A stretch of 64,000 nt of DNA from Tetrapyrgos nigripes (lineage: Eukaryota; Basidiomycota; Agaricomycetes; Agaricales; Campanellaceae). The stretch is from positions 1 to 64,000 of the forward strand of contig JAACJM010000235.1 in the NCBI GenBank assembly GCA_013368315.1, in the 5' to 3' direction. Positions 32,966 through 43,750 of the stretch are shown here, in pieces. Position 1 is the stretch's first letter, and every line of letters begins with the position of its first letter. A model generated the notes under the pieces. The model saw only the letters and a program-made list of their open reading frames with translations, was not told where the DNA came from and searched no databases. The translations under genes were made by a program, and so were the position numbers.

Positions 32966-35900
32966 TTAATCCTTGCCCGAGTCGTCCGAGTCATCGTCAA
33001 GGCCAGTATCCACTTCTACCTCTATGACATCCATATCCAGCGCGACATCCTCCTCATTCTCCAGTGCAACCAATGGTTCATCCTCACCATCCAATATATC
33101 TGCTAACCTTTGTGTAAAATCCTCTCCAGACTCCTCTACCAACTCATCACCAGCCGGACTTGAAACCTCAGCAACAAACATTGAAGCAGTAGAAACCGGG
33201 ATTTCAGCGATGGTATCATCTGCTGAATTAAAAGGTGCATAGAACTCTTCACCGACAACCGGAATAATTTTACTCCTTCTCTGCAGACGCTTGAATGAGG
33301 TGTTGTACTCGTCCAGCAGTGATGGGGAACCTTGCAGAAGAAGCTTCATGCCTTCGGTGACCATGTCTTTGATGATATCCTCATCGGAATCAAGCATACG
33401 GCCCTTCGTAATTTTGTATATGTCGTGCTCAGCGAGACTATTCATGAGTATCTTGATGTCATTACTTAGATCTGGTGGTGCGTGTTTCGTCCCCTTTGTT
33501 CGTTCTCCAAGTTCCATACCCATTTTCTCTGCCAGATCACGTAGTCCAGCCACACATGGAGAGATTTTAAAGAGCCAGTCCCAGGTAGAGTTACTACCAT
33601 GTGCTTTGTAGATATTCTACAATGAGATTAGTACTTATAATAAAGAGATCTAGTTGTTAAAACTCACCTTGATCCAGTAGTTCAGGTGTTCTTGTAATAA
33701 ATCAGCCTCAATAAAGCCATCTGTCTTGCCGGTTGTGTTTATGAGCCAATTCTTAAGAACGATGTTTCTAAGAGCAACGAGTTCAGATAGATACGGGGTT
33801 CGAATGAATTTTACTAACCTGATTCCCTTGGGCCACACAGATGTCAGCATCTTGTATGCGTATTTTGATCGACCATTGCCTCTGAAACTCAGCGCCCACA
33901 CCTTGAGTACCAGTAACATGCGTCCTGAATCGCCAACCTTAATTGCATCTGCAAACTCTCGAGATAGAAGCGTATCCCGCATGAAAAGCACTGCATTTTC
34001 AAAAAACACATCACCTTCAGTCACTTTCACACTATCCTGACCTCCTGCATTCATTTCAATCTCCTTCTCCTTCTCCTTCCCCTTCTTCTTCTTGCCCTTA
34101 GGATTAGCTGCAGTATAGGATTGCTGCTGAGCAGCCCTTGCCTCTCATAAGTCATCAACAATCTTTGTGTTTGCAAAACGTTCATATATGGCTGTGGCGT
34201 CGATCTGGAACAATTTCCAGTCTGCAGATTGTGCGTATTCTTCAAGGGAATTTTTGCCAGAGACCAAAAGAAGGCAATGAAGGACACGAGCATAGAGAGA
34301 GACGTAAGTGAGATCACGGCAGACTCTGAATGTGGGCAAAGATGTGAGGGATATGGGAAGACGATAGAGGAGGTTGTTGTGAAAGGATAGACTACCAGGA
34401 TTCCTTGTTCCTGCATCTGGTTTGCCATAATGAACGTTATAAAGACCAGTTATGTCTGCAATCTTGGTGTGAAATCCACCAGGGAACCAAGCACACCACC
34501 CAAAGCCCAAATAACCTCCTTCCTTCCCAACTCGTAGTTGAAAAAGAGACCGCAATCTCGCCAAAGAAAGCTGATCCACACCAATGACACACTGGGTGCA
34601 AACACTTGTAATTCCTTGGATATACTGAGGAATTATATAAGACTTACACTGGTACGCTCAATATGTAAGTCCACTTGAATTACTGAAGTATTACCAGGGA
34701 CCACTGTGAGACTTCATGCCTTAAAATGGTCATATATAATTGTTCTATTTTTTTTGGTCTCTGGTAATACTTCAGTAAGTCAAGTGGACTTACATATTGA
34801 GTGTACCAGTGTAAGTCTTATGTAATTCCTCTGTATATCCAAGGAATTACAAGTGTTTGCACCCAGTGACACGAACTATCTTCATCCATAGTGGTGATTC
34901 CTTCAACCTCAACTCTTCAACAATTGCAGCATCGACTTCAGCATTCCCAACAATGGTTGATTCATCGATATTGAGTGAAGGAAGAGGGTAAATCTTCGTA
35001 CGTTCTCCAACACTGTGTTTAATCTTGATATCTGAGGTGGGAAGATTCTTGTCCAGGTCAGTGTGAAACTTTGGTTGACAATGATACGTTGTATAGTGTG
35101 TATCATAGAAGAACGAAGAAGCTTCTGCTCAGCTTCGTTCAATAGAATATCCGATTTAGACAGCTCTGGAGCTGTGGCAAATGACTCTCTGAACTCAGAA
35201 AGCTGCATATCCTTTATATCGGCCTCATTCATCTCGTAGAACGTGTAGTTTGTGCCATTCTCCTGCGTGTCTATACAGAAATCATTGAGTGTTAAGTCAA
35301 GAGAATATAAGAAAGGTACCTTTACAGCTGACGATTGACGTTGCTCATGCAAAGAAGTTCATGTTGTCATAACTTTTGACTATTAATCCAGATGATGCAA
35401 TTTGGCGTGCCTCTTGCAGAAAAGAGTTGGAAAGATTATGAAGTGTTCCTGCTACTCGACGATTTTCCTTGGGCAGAACCATATCGTTGTCTTCATTCAC
35501 TTGTGGAGTGGACTGTGGCAATGGTCGGGCGTGTGCCAGAATCTCCATCTGTCCAACCTCTTCCAATGACATCTGCTTCACATTGATGTCTGCTATCAAT
35601 CGACCCTTCTGAACAAAGCCAGAGTAGCTCTCGACTATTGACAGATGAGATAGACAGGATATAACCTGCCTGGTGGCTCCATTCGCATACAGGTAAAGTG
35701 CCATGACTTTTTGCGTATAATTGTTGGATTTACTGTATTCGTTGAGGCAGGACAAGACAGCTGAAGTGACAGTCTGTTTAAAGAAGGAATCAGCACCACA
35801 GATCATTCGAAGAGTTAAGTACGTACTGCCATTTTACGATCCATGCGAACTTCAGAGAGCTTCTTCAGCTGCCGAGGAGAAGTGGCCAGTGCTTCGAAAA

Positions 35901-36579
35901 TCTTGATAGCAGTAGGGGCCCATTTTCTGGACAGTATATCGTAGTATTTCCGCAAGCTGAAATCAGTCAACGTAAAAGCGTTGACTTGTCTACAAAGAAT
36001 GTGATTAGTTGTGATTTGCCGTGCTTCTGTTTTCACTTCTGACGCAACATAGCCAATTGCCCAACTCTTCATCTCTGATCGCCCTGTATCACTGTTTGCT
36101 GAAGATACCCAAAGATCAAGGATGCGATGAATGCGGCGTCCTTTAAAGATATGCTCCCATAAAGCCAAAGCTTCATGATTGCTTGGACTTGAAACATACT
36201 CGATGATGTCTGCCAGGTATAGTCCATGCTCCCGGATAGATTTGAGGACCTTAACACAGTGCTCAGAGTGAGTTGTCTCCTTTTCAGCACTCTCTGACTC
36301 CTTCTGCTTCTGCTTCTTTTGCTTTTCTTCCTCTCTTCTCTGAGCAGCCTTTTCCTTTGCGTTCCCAGTCAATGGAGGAGGCAATTCAAAGCCCTCACTC
36401 AACAGAAGTGGTACAGAAGAGCCTCTATGAGCTCTGTAAGTTGCGTTACGGGCCTTAGATGCAGTGGCGGGAAGTCTGTTATGAATGTCATCAAGGAAAT
36501 CGTCAGAGTCATCATCCGAATCAGAAGGTGGCAGGTCAGGGGTTCTAAGCCGCTCAGAGGGAAGTATGCATCGAGACAT
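32966..36579 (-). pseudogene. DUF6589 protein gene, inactivated
   Basis: It reads on the minus strand from an ATG at 36579 (MSRCILPSERLRTPDLPPSD) to a stop at 32966. The first exon has an acidic/basic low-complexity part and the segments HGLYLADIIEYVSS and KSWAIGYVASEV. Downstream exons show the DUF6589 pattern: a YDNMN segment, DTQENGTNYT, and KVGDSGRMLLVLKVWALSFR followed by NGRSKYAYKML, GFIEADLLQEHLNYWIK and an acidic tail (VEVDTGLDDDSDDSG). DUF6589 is common in agaricomycete genomes; its function is unknown to me. In-frame TGA codons follow NMNFFA and KIVDDL where arginine would be expected, and a 279-bp MITE splits the gene at 34590-34868. It is divergent from the RecQ-like gene and about 160 bp from it. 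Confidence 0.75.
34590..34868. mobile_element. CACTG MITE (279 bp)
   Basis: Inverted ends CACTGGGTGCAAACACTTGT with a matching run of more than 30 bp, and ACA duplicated outside (34587-34589 and 34869-34871). The whole element is close to a perfect palindrome, with TAAGACTTACACTGGTAC-like and AAGTCCACTTGA.TTACTGAA-like blocks in both halves. It is a short relative of the CACTA group that inserted into DUF6589 coding sequence; removing one ACA copy restores a continuous frame. Confidence 0.9.
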
Positions 36580-36736
36580 GGGAGAAAGAAAGCAAGGCAA
36601 AAAGAAAAACGTGTTGTAACATATGACTTGCAAAAAGTCGCTTACTGACAACGTGTAAGATATAACAATCATGATTTGATGCAGCACCTCGCAAATTTTC
36701 ACCCATCCTTCGCTGTGCTCCCCACCAAACCTAACC
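36580..36736. promoter_or_regulatory. Divergent promoter region between DUF6589 and RecQ-like genes
   Basis: Only 157 bp separate the two presumed start codons, which point away from each other. A shared bidirectional promoter is the simplest reading. I see no clear TATA box. Confidence 0.4.
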
Positions 36737-39069
36737 ATGTCCAAACAACAACGAAGAGCAACCAAGGGCACCTCTCAACCAAATTTTCAGTGATGCCGCT
36801 TCACGGAAAAGGACTGGCAGAGCTTACCTGCAAAAATCGAGGCTGCGCTGGGCTATCCTCTACGAGAATTTCAGCTCCGTGCCGTCGAGGCGCAGCTCAT
36901 GCACCAAGACGTCGTTGTACATGCAGGCACGGGAAGTGGGAAAACGGCTATTGCTGGGGCAGTCCACTTTCATCCGAATACCAAAGGAATGGTGACCATT
37001 CTTGTATCACCACTTTTATCACTTCAGAATGAACAGGTGAGTAGTGGATATCATATTATTTAATGGCTCATACTTACCTATATGAAGTAGAGACATTCAG
37101 GAATGAATTCAAGCTTACAGCTGTTGACATTAATAGTAGTCATGGTGGCTGTCGTCCGGAAGTACTTAAGGTGAGTACATGATCTCATCTGAATGTGTCC
37201 TATAACTGAGAGCATCAAGCAAATTGTCAATGCCGAATACCAAATGCTGATAATCTCACCAGAGATGCTTTTATCCAAGCGACTCATCGATGATGTTCTC
37301 CGGAAGCCAGAATTTACGTGGCGTGTAATCTCTATTGTTGTCGATGAAGCTCATGTAATTTCACACTGGGGATCTGGATTTCGAAAGAAGTATGGGGAAC
37401 TTGGGATGGTTCGTGCATTCATGCCAAAGAACACGCCAGTTGTTGCATTATCTGCAACTCTTCCTTGACAAGTGCGGCGTGATGTCATGAAGCTGCATAT
37501 ACATCACAAACAGTCGATCAGTATCGACAACGGGAACGACAGAAGCAATGTCTCGCTGGTTGTACGTCCTATCCATAATCCTCTCAATAGCTTCATCGAC
37601 CTTGATTTCGTGATCCCAAAAAATGTAACAACTCCTACCGACATTCCGAAAACGTTCATCTATTATGACAATATCATGGGTGCTGTGGATATGGAGGATC
37701 ATATATTGATCTCTTACCTGAAAGGCTCAAGCAGGAAGGGCTGGTGTGATTGTACAGTGCTGCATTCTCGGACGACTACCGAATCAAGGTTATGACGCAA
37801 TTTAAAGCTGGAGAAGTTCGAGTCTTGATTTGTACAGATGCAGCGGGAATGTTGAGTTATCTAATTTCAGCTCATATCTGCGCTCAGCTACTAATACTAA
37901 CAATTCAATAGGGATGTAACATACCTGATATCGATGTGGTGGTGCAGTGGAAGTTGCCTGGGTCTGTGTCCGCCTTTGTACAACGTGCCGGTCGCGCTGC
38001 CCGAGATCCTAATCATAAAGGACTTGCTGTTCTCTTGGTCGAAAAGACAGCATACTCGATCAACCTAGAAGAAGAAGTAGCTGGAAAAGGAAACACAAAC
38101 ACAAAGAAGGTACCAATGTCTGCAAAAGAAAAGGCAGGAGCACGTGGACGAGCAAGAAATATTCTGAGAGCTGTGGTGTACTCAGGGGTGCCCATGATGG
38201 ACGCTTTGATGATAAAGTTGAACATCTGCAGCGGAAAATCAACGTTGAATCCCAGGACGAGGGTCTTCACATACTGTTGCAAACTGGTATTTGTCGATGC
38301 CAGGTATTGGCAATGGCTTTTGAGCAAGACATAGACTCTTCAAGTACGTGGAAATACGATGCTTTCGTCAGTGCCTTGCTGCAATCTTTGCAGTCCAGCA
38401 CTCCTGAACAGGACTCGTCCAGGTGTACCTATCAAATTGAAAAGGAAAACTGCGGTCAAGAAATCAGAAGAACCTATACATGAAGTCGAATCAGTACTTC
38501 GGGAATGGAGAAGAAGAACCTACGATTGTGATCACCAATACGCTCTTTATGGTCCCAGTGCTATACTTCCTGATGAGATGATTCAAGATCTTGCTTCCGT
38601 TGGGCCTGTACCTTCATTAGCACGGCTGCAGGAAATACTGGCAGATCGCTGGTGCTTCATAGTGGAATATGGAGATGAGGTGGTCAAGGAATTGGGGAAA
38701 TTGACGATACCTGAAATATCGGTCAGTAAGAAGAGGAATCGGGTAGAAGAATCAGGATACGAAGATGGGGAAACATCGAAAAAGGACATGATGAATAATT
38801 CCACTAATATCCAGAACCAGGGACCTGAGGCCAGCACTTCAACAGCGACTGTCAATGAAACTCCAATGTCAGCAAACTTAAATCACTCAAATCCTCCATC
38901 GTCTACCCTTAACCCACTCCAATCAACCCATCCTCATCCTTACTACATGTCTTATCAATGGTTGAGCGGTCCAGAACGCTTTGCGTGGTATTATGTGCCT
39001 TCAGCTCTCCCTCCGCCCACAAATCTCGGCCAGAGTATAGCATCATATCCACCTTACCAACCACAGTAG
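36737..39069 (+). pseudogene. RecQ-like DEAH helicase gene, inactivated
   Basis: A 3'-5' DNA helicase family member. From MSKQQRRATKG at 36737 the pattern runs FTEKDWQSLPAKIEAALGYP, REFQLRAVEAQL, motif I HAGTGSGKTA, LVSPLLSLQNEQ, LIISPEMLLSKRLI, motif II VVDEAHVISHWG (about 37341-37374) and motif III VALSATLP. The second half has VLICTDAAGM, VQWKLPGSVSAFVQRAGRAA with motif VI, and a C-terminal CDLC.P.LLNRTRP segment with a Pro/Ser-rich tail. Introns of about 45-60 bp fall after 37035 and near 37170 and 37870. TGA codons interrupt the frame after TSQPNFQ (about 36791) and after SATLP (about 37466), and frameshifts occur near 37700-37760. The copy cannot make a full protein. The RecQ resemblance is to the group, not to a named host repair helicase. 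Confidence 0.78.
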
Positions 39070-39200
39070 AAGTTTACATGTTTTGAGTACTCTCTTGAGC
39101 CTGATAGTAGTCTCTATTGATGTATCTAGCATTTACATTACTAGAAATTTGCGGGATAATGAGACTGCTTGACTGCAACGGTTGTGGTTGAGACGAAATT

Positions 39201-39236
39201 TGGCTAAGTTCTTTCTCCCATGGGCAGGGGTCTTAA
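39201..39236 (-). repeat. Right inverted repeat of the DUF6589/RecQ unit
   Basis: Inverse match (35/36) to 32794-32829. Similarity continues outward for roughly 25 bp. A TATATAAGG box lies further out, near 39313. Confidence 0.7.
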
Positions 39237-39481
39237 CCAACAACATTTCATACCAGCTGTTCTGTCGAACGACTGGCGGAGTTCGAACCGAACGGATGGA
39301 ACCGAGCCTAGTATATAAGGTACACTGCGGATTGCAGTGCAATCCTGGATTCAGCCCCTGCTAAGGTTACACGAAGTACTTGGGCCTAGCTACTCGGGCC
39401 CTTCGAATTCAATAGTTTAGATTACCGGTGGGAGCTGTCCAGTCTGCTTCCCATGAGGCTTCCTGGCTGGGAGCCGAGGGC

Positions 39482-39508
39482 CTGCTTCCCATGAGCTCGC
39501 CCCCAGTG
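39482..39508 (-). repeat. Right terminal inverted repeat of the large CACTA element
   Basis: Inverse match (26/27) to 15950-15976, followed by the TAA duplication at 39509-39511. Confidence 0.85.
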
Positions 39509-39511
39509 TAA

Positions 39512-40867
39512 TGTTTCTTGATCTCAAGAATACAAACACATCTAGGGCTACATCATGACTGGAACATTCCCAACATCATTCATCCTCCTCTGGTTACTAC
39601 TGAAGCCTGGTCAGCAAAGTTTGGAAGGTATCTGGTGTCTTGGGTGTCAACAACAGGGCTATGCTTAGGTGGGTCATACAGACATACACTTGGTGTTTTT
39701 GTATCCCCAGTGGGAGTCTTCAGCTGCCAGTTTTCTCTACTTGTTCTCTTGTGGGTGTTCATCTACCTTTTCTTGTTGTCTTGCACAGAACGCAGCTGAT
39801 GATCCCCACTATTGTTTAGGACATCTTGTATGAAGTACTCTGTCTCACCATAAATAATTGTGGAATACTGATGGTCATCAGTGTGGGAGGGGCTTGGACA
39901 TGACAGAAAGGGCCAGGATACCAATGAAGTGATAAGCTTGTTCTCAGCTCATTCTTTCAGAGTTGGTATGCCACTAGACCTTGATGTGACTACAAGTACA
40001 TTAGAAGAGGGAACAAATATCAGGTTGTAAAAAATCTATTGTGTTCACTCAGTGCTGGAAAAGGTTCGCTTTGACTATTTGCTTTGTACTTTTTACAAAG
40101 GGTTCAGTTGTGGAAGGTTCATTTGGATCATCTGCCAGGATAAAGCCTATCTACATGCAAGTACAAGTAGCCACAGAAGCATGGGTTGCTTGCAGTGACT
40201 CGGACATGACAATGGAAATATTCACATTAGCATAAAGAGAGCATTGTATATATTGAAAATACAGTCCAAACATCTTCCTATATTACCAAGGCTCACATCA
40301 GTTCACTACACAACAACATGGAAGGGACCAAGAACTCACCTCTCTTCATCCTCTCCCTGCCCTCATCATCTTACACTGAACCAAAATGCCTCCCCAGCCC
40401 CTTCCTTGGATCTGCTTCCACTTCTTGATAGTATTTTTGACTTTTCATTTGGGGCAGATGACATTGATTGGGACCTATTCATATCGGTTCAGTACTTCGA
40501 CACAGTAAAATTTGGAAATCGCAACCGAAACTGCAACTGCAATCGCAACTCCTCCCAGTAAATCACAACTACCAGGTTTGCAACTTATTCATGACTACTG
40601 AAATTGAAACTCCTCATTTTTCACCATTGTGCCATCACCCATAGCCTTATTTAGCAATCGAAACTTTCCCTCTTTTCATTGTTTTTGGCTTCACCTATTG
40701 TCCAATTAGCATATTTTTGTTTTCTTGTATTAAGTTACATTGTTTTCTGGAAATGGCTATTATTCATACATACGAAATAGCCCTGTAGCCCACTATAAAA
40801 GCCCATATGCAAACCAGTTTCCCTGCCCATTTTGTCCCCTCTCTCTGTTCAATGTTGAGTGTACATG
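39512..40867. other. Right flank of the CACTA element, no gene recognised
   Basis: There are short open frames on the plus strand (39518-39799, 40041-40235, 40244-40561) with no domain I recognise. Around 40520-40552 a run of GCAACCGAAACTGCAACTGC-type triplets encodes NRNCNCNRN. A related GCAATT/GTTGCA-type run lies at 44570-44660. Confidence 0.35.
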
Positions 40868-42696
40868 ATGTCCCAGACACCTCAACGGTCCTACCACTGG
40901 AAGGCAACGACTCAATGCACAGGCATGAACTGTGTCATTGTGAAGATGTGCAAAGGCACTGCAAATAGGAAACACAAGGGCTATTGGTATGAAGCAGTGT
41001 GTACTAACTTGAATCTATCATGATAATGGTTGTTACTAAGTTCTAACTTGCTGTTTATCAAATTCTTACTACAGTGTGTAGGGACTGGTCCCCTTGATTC
41101 TCACTTCATTGCTTGACGAGAGGATCTGACACCTATTGTTGCTCCAGAGATGAAGTGCTACATGCTTTCTCTTAGCAATACCTTCATGAGACTTCTAGGT
41201 GAAGACTTTATTGAAGAATTCTCTAACTTCCCTCCATCACCTTCTAAGTATCCCTTCAGCCTGAAGAAGCCCCATCCTACTCCTCAACAACAGTCTTGTT
41301 CTGTTGATGATCTCTTTGATTTTGATCATCCTGTCACTCCCTCCTGTGTTCAACAAACTTTGAGTCAGGCACTTGAATCAGAGATGAGCTCTTCAGCTGT
41401 TGCTGCTACCAGCTTTGCCAATGTCTTTCCAATGTCCCATGCTGAATCCATCGAGTTCAGAGAACTCTTAGATGACATAGAAGATGGGCTTCTCTGTTGT
41501 GAGTCTATTCTGCCTCCTCCTCCTTTCCCATCCACTGGGGAAAGGTGCCACTGCTTCGCATGGCAAATTACGAGGCCCATTGTATAAGTAAGTAATACTG
41601 TAAAATTGACTAAAAAAATTAGATAGAGCTTAATATCTTCTGTAATGACACCTTGAACGTTGGGTGGAGGAGCCCATAGTGGTTCAGAGAGCGGCAGTTG
41701 GACTTGCGACGGCTGCTGAGAGCTCGTCGTGGTTGGTGGGTGGCAAGGCAGAAATGAGCTATGATGTATTGAGCGTCAGTTCGGGTACTTCGGAGCGCTG
41801 TGGTGGCGTGTAAAAGTTAGAACCCGTGAGAACATTTGCTACTCAATTGAGAGGTCGACATAAGTTAACTCGGCCTAAAGGGCCTTGTAATGCTAATGCT
41901 ATCTTCCATGGAACCCATTCCAGAAGATTTCTTGGACACTGTCCATACTATGGCTATTCCTACTCCTGCTCCATCCAACTCACCTGCATCTGGCCTTGAC
42001 TCTGAGCCTTGGAGGATCAATTGCAAGTTGACTACAGTTGTCAATGGTGCTGTAAAGGCTAAGTGTGCTGGAAAAGGCTGCACACAGAAGGAGTCCAAAC
42101 CAGCTCAGCAGTGTTGTTTTCTGTTGTGCAAGAACTGCTGTGGAGCATACCAGCTAGACAGCAAGTGTAGGTGCAAATTGCAGTTGCACAAATTTTCATC
42201 TACTGTCTTCTATTACTGGATCTTTATTATCTCATGCTCATTCCATTCCATTCACCAACTCTGTTTCCAACACTCCCAAACCTGTACTTGGATGACCTCT
42301 GAAGCCTGCTCATTATGAACGTCGAGAAACTGCCATCAATGACTATCATCAGAAATCATCCATTTTAGTGAATAGGAAGACTTATGAGGATGATGCTGTG
42401 CAGATTGTGGATATTACATTCTGGAAGACTTCACTGATTGCTTGAAGACCTACCCTTTCTTCTGCTTGAAGGATTCTCCTATAGGACCCAATCCTGAGGT
42501 GTACAATCCTGAAAACAGGAAATGGTAGGCATCAGATGTTTCAGTCCCATGTTGTTTGGTTTCTGGAGAGACCATCTTATACCATGTTCCTCACATGTAT
42601 GGTCCAGGTAATGACCCTTCTACATTTGTCTTACCTCCTGAGGCAAGCATTTTGAGGCACAGCGCTTTGAATGAGTTACTTGCTGCAATCACATGA
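40868..42696 (+). pseudogene. Cysteine-rich gene of unknown function, interrupted by a repeat
   Basis: Plus-strand exons begin near 40868 (MSQTPQRSYHWKATTQ). One splice joins HKGYWY to QCVGTGPLDSHF. A long frame at 41150-41530 carries Ser/Pro-rich sequence, including SVDDLFDFDHPVTPS and RELLDDIEDGLL. A dispersed repeat A copy (41533-41890) then intervenes. Beyond it the gene resumes with a Cys cluster, KCAGKGCTQKESKPAQQCC followed by LCKNCCG and CRC, a spacing that suggests a metal-binding motif. The last part (HYERRETAINDYHQKSSI) contains TGA codons after KPVLG and TSLIA. No named domain is recognised. Similar Cys motifs occur in agaricomycete transposon-associated genes, so a host role is doubtful. 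Confidence 0.45.
41533..41890 (-). repeat. Dispersed repeat A, copy 2 (inverted)
   Basis: Reverse orientation relative to the copies at 8639 and 9313: it starts CACTGGGGAAAGGTGCCACT and ends AAAGGGCCTTGTAA. It lies within the frame of the cysteine-rich gene and so inserted after that gene existed. Confidence 0.65.
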
Positions 42697-43240
42697 TGTT
42701 GTATCTACTTTTTACAAGCTTTTATACTATGTACTACTGTGGCTGAGCAAATCTGTAAATAGAGCAAAGTGGTGCTAAGTGGATACTACAATGTAATGTC
42801 TGAGATCAGTCTGGAGTAATGATATAAGTAGCTATGTAAGTATGGAGTAAAGTGGAAAGTGAGTGGTGCGTATGTGGCTAATTATATAGAATTCCAACAC
42901 TGGGCAGTTGTGAATTTTGCAGCAAGGGTGGCCAACACTAATACCATCAGTAGAAGACCAAGATATGTGCCAGGAAGATCAGTTGGAATGAACTTCTCAC
43001 AAACATCACATGCATGAAGACATTCAGGCTGGCCATGACGATCTGTGTAGTCATTGCAGTTTGCAATGGCCTCCTTCAAGTGCAAGTTGTGATCAATGCC
43101 TGGACTTTCTGGAAGAACAAGGGTGGTATTCTTCCCAGCAGAGTCATGGAATAGAACATTGAATAAAAATGAGTGCCATACCTGCACAGATGTCATAGCA
43201 TAGGCAGAAGTGCTATTTGGAAAATGTGGAGAAAGAGGAT

Positions 43241-43374
43241 TATCTCATAATGCATAAATCTGATAATGCATGAGGATTTGCCAGAACAAGCACTGTTCCC
43301 TGCCAAACTGGCCCCAAATTGCATAATGCATTGAGATTTTGGAAAAATTTTGGGGCAGTATGCATTATGAGATA
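43241..43374. mobile_element. Small TA-flanked MITE
   Basis: TATCTCATAATGCAT at 43241-43255 is mirrored by ATGCATTATGAGATA at 43360-43374. If the outer TA is the target duplication, the inverted repeat is TCTCATAATGCAT, as in Tc1/mariner-derived MITEs. Confidence 0.6.
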
Positions 43375-43682
43375 GCCAAAAATACCTCAAAAATAGAAAA
43401 GAATGGGTCAAAAAGTCAGAAATTTGGCCAGAATGACCACGCATTTTCTAGAAATGGTGAGATTGATAGCAAATAATGTCATACAATTGATCTACTTTGG
43501 TCCTGATATGTAGTCAAGACTTCTGATGTCAGCCAAAATCCAGAAGGCCAGTCACCGTGAAGGTGCTATGCTGCATCTTACCCACTGAAGCAGCAGGATG
43601 CAATCCAACGTCATTTGAACAGATTGTAGATGCATATTCTGAAGCAGAAGCAAGAACTTTTTTTTTTGTAAAATAGAGGCTC

Positions 43683-43750
43683 AATCTCAGACTGCATAAA
43701 TCTGATAATGCATAGGGAAATCTGGGAACCAAGTCTATGCATTACGAGAT
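43683..43750. repeat. Related short MITE remnant
   Basis: AATCTCAGACTGCATAAATC ... ATGCATTACGAGAT resembles the ends of the 43241-43374 element, including the shared ATAAATCTGATAATGCAT block, but is half as long. Confidence 0.5.

Larger units (their letters stand above)
15950..39508. mobile_element. Large CACTA/EnSpm-type element with nested insertions (23.6 kb)
   Basis: The left end starts CACTGGGGGCAAGCTCATGG and the right end, read on the minus strand, starts CACTGGGGGCGAGCTCATGG. The 27-bp termini match at 26 positions, the one difference being an A/G change at a CpG. TAA stands directly outside both ends (15947-15949 and 39509-39511), the 3-bp duplication expected of CACTA elements. A tnp2-type transposase gene, the hallmark of the superfamily, lies inside on the minus strand. 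Subterminal blocks with CATGGGAAG recur just inside both ends. Removing the nested hAT, satellite element and MITE with their duplications leaves about 10.8 kb. The DUF6589/RecQ pair inside may be original cargo or a further nested unit. The alternative, that two unrelated ends match by chance, is unlikely. Confidence 0.8.

Noticed and set aside
39240..39320. Possible tRNA gene around GTTCGAACC (39271)
   Set aside because: The sequences on either side of the loop do not pair to form a T arm in either orientation, and no acceptor stem or D arm is visible.
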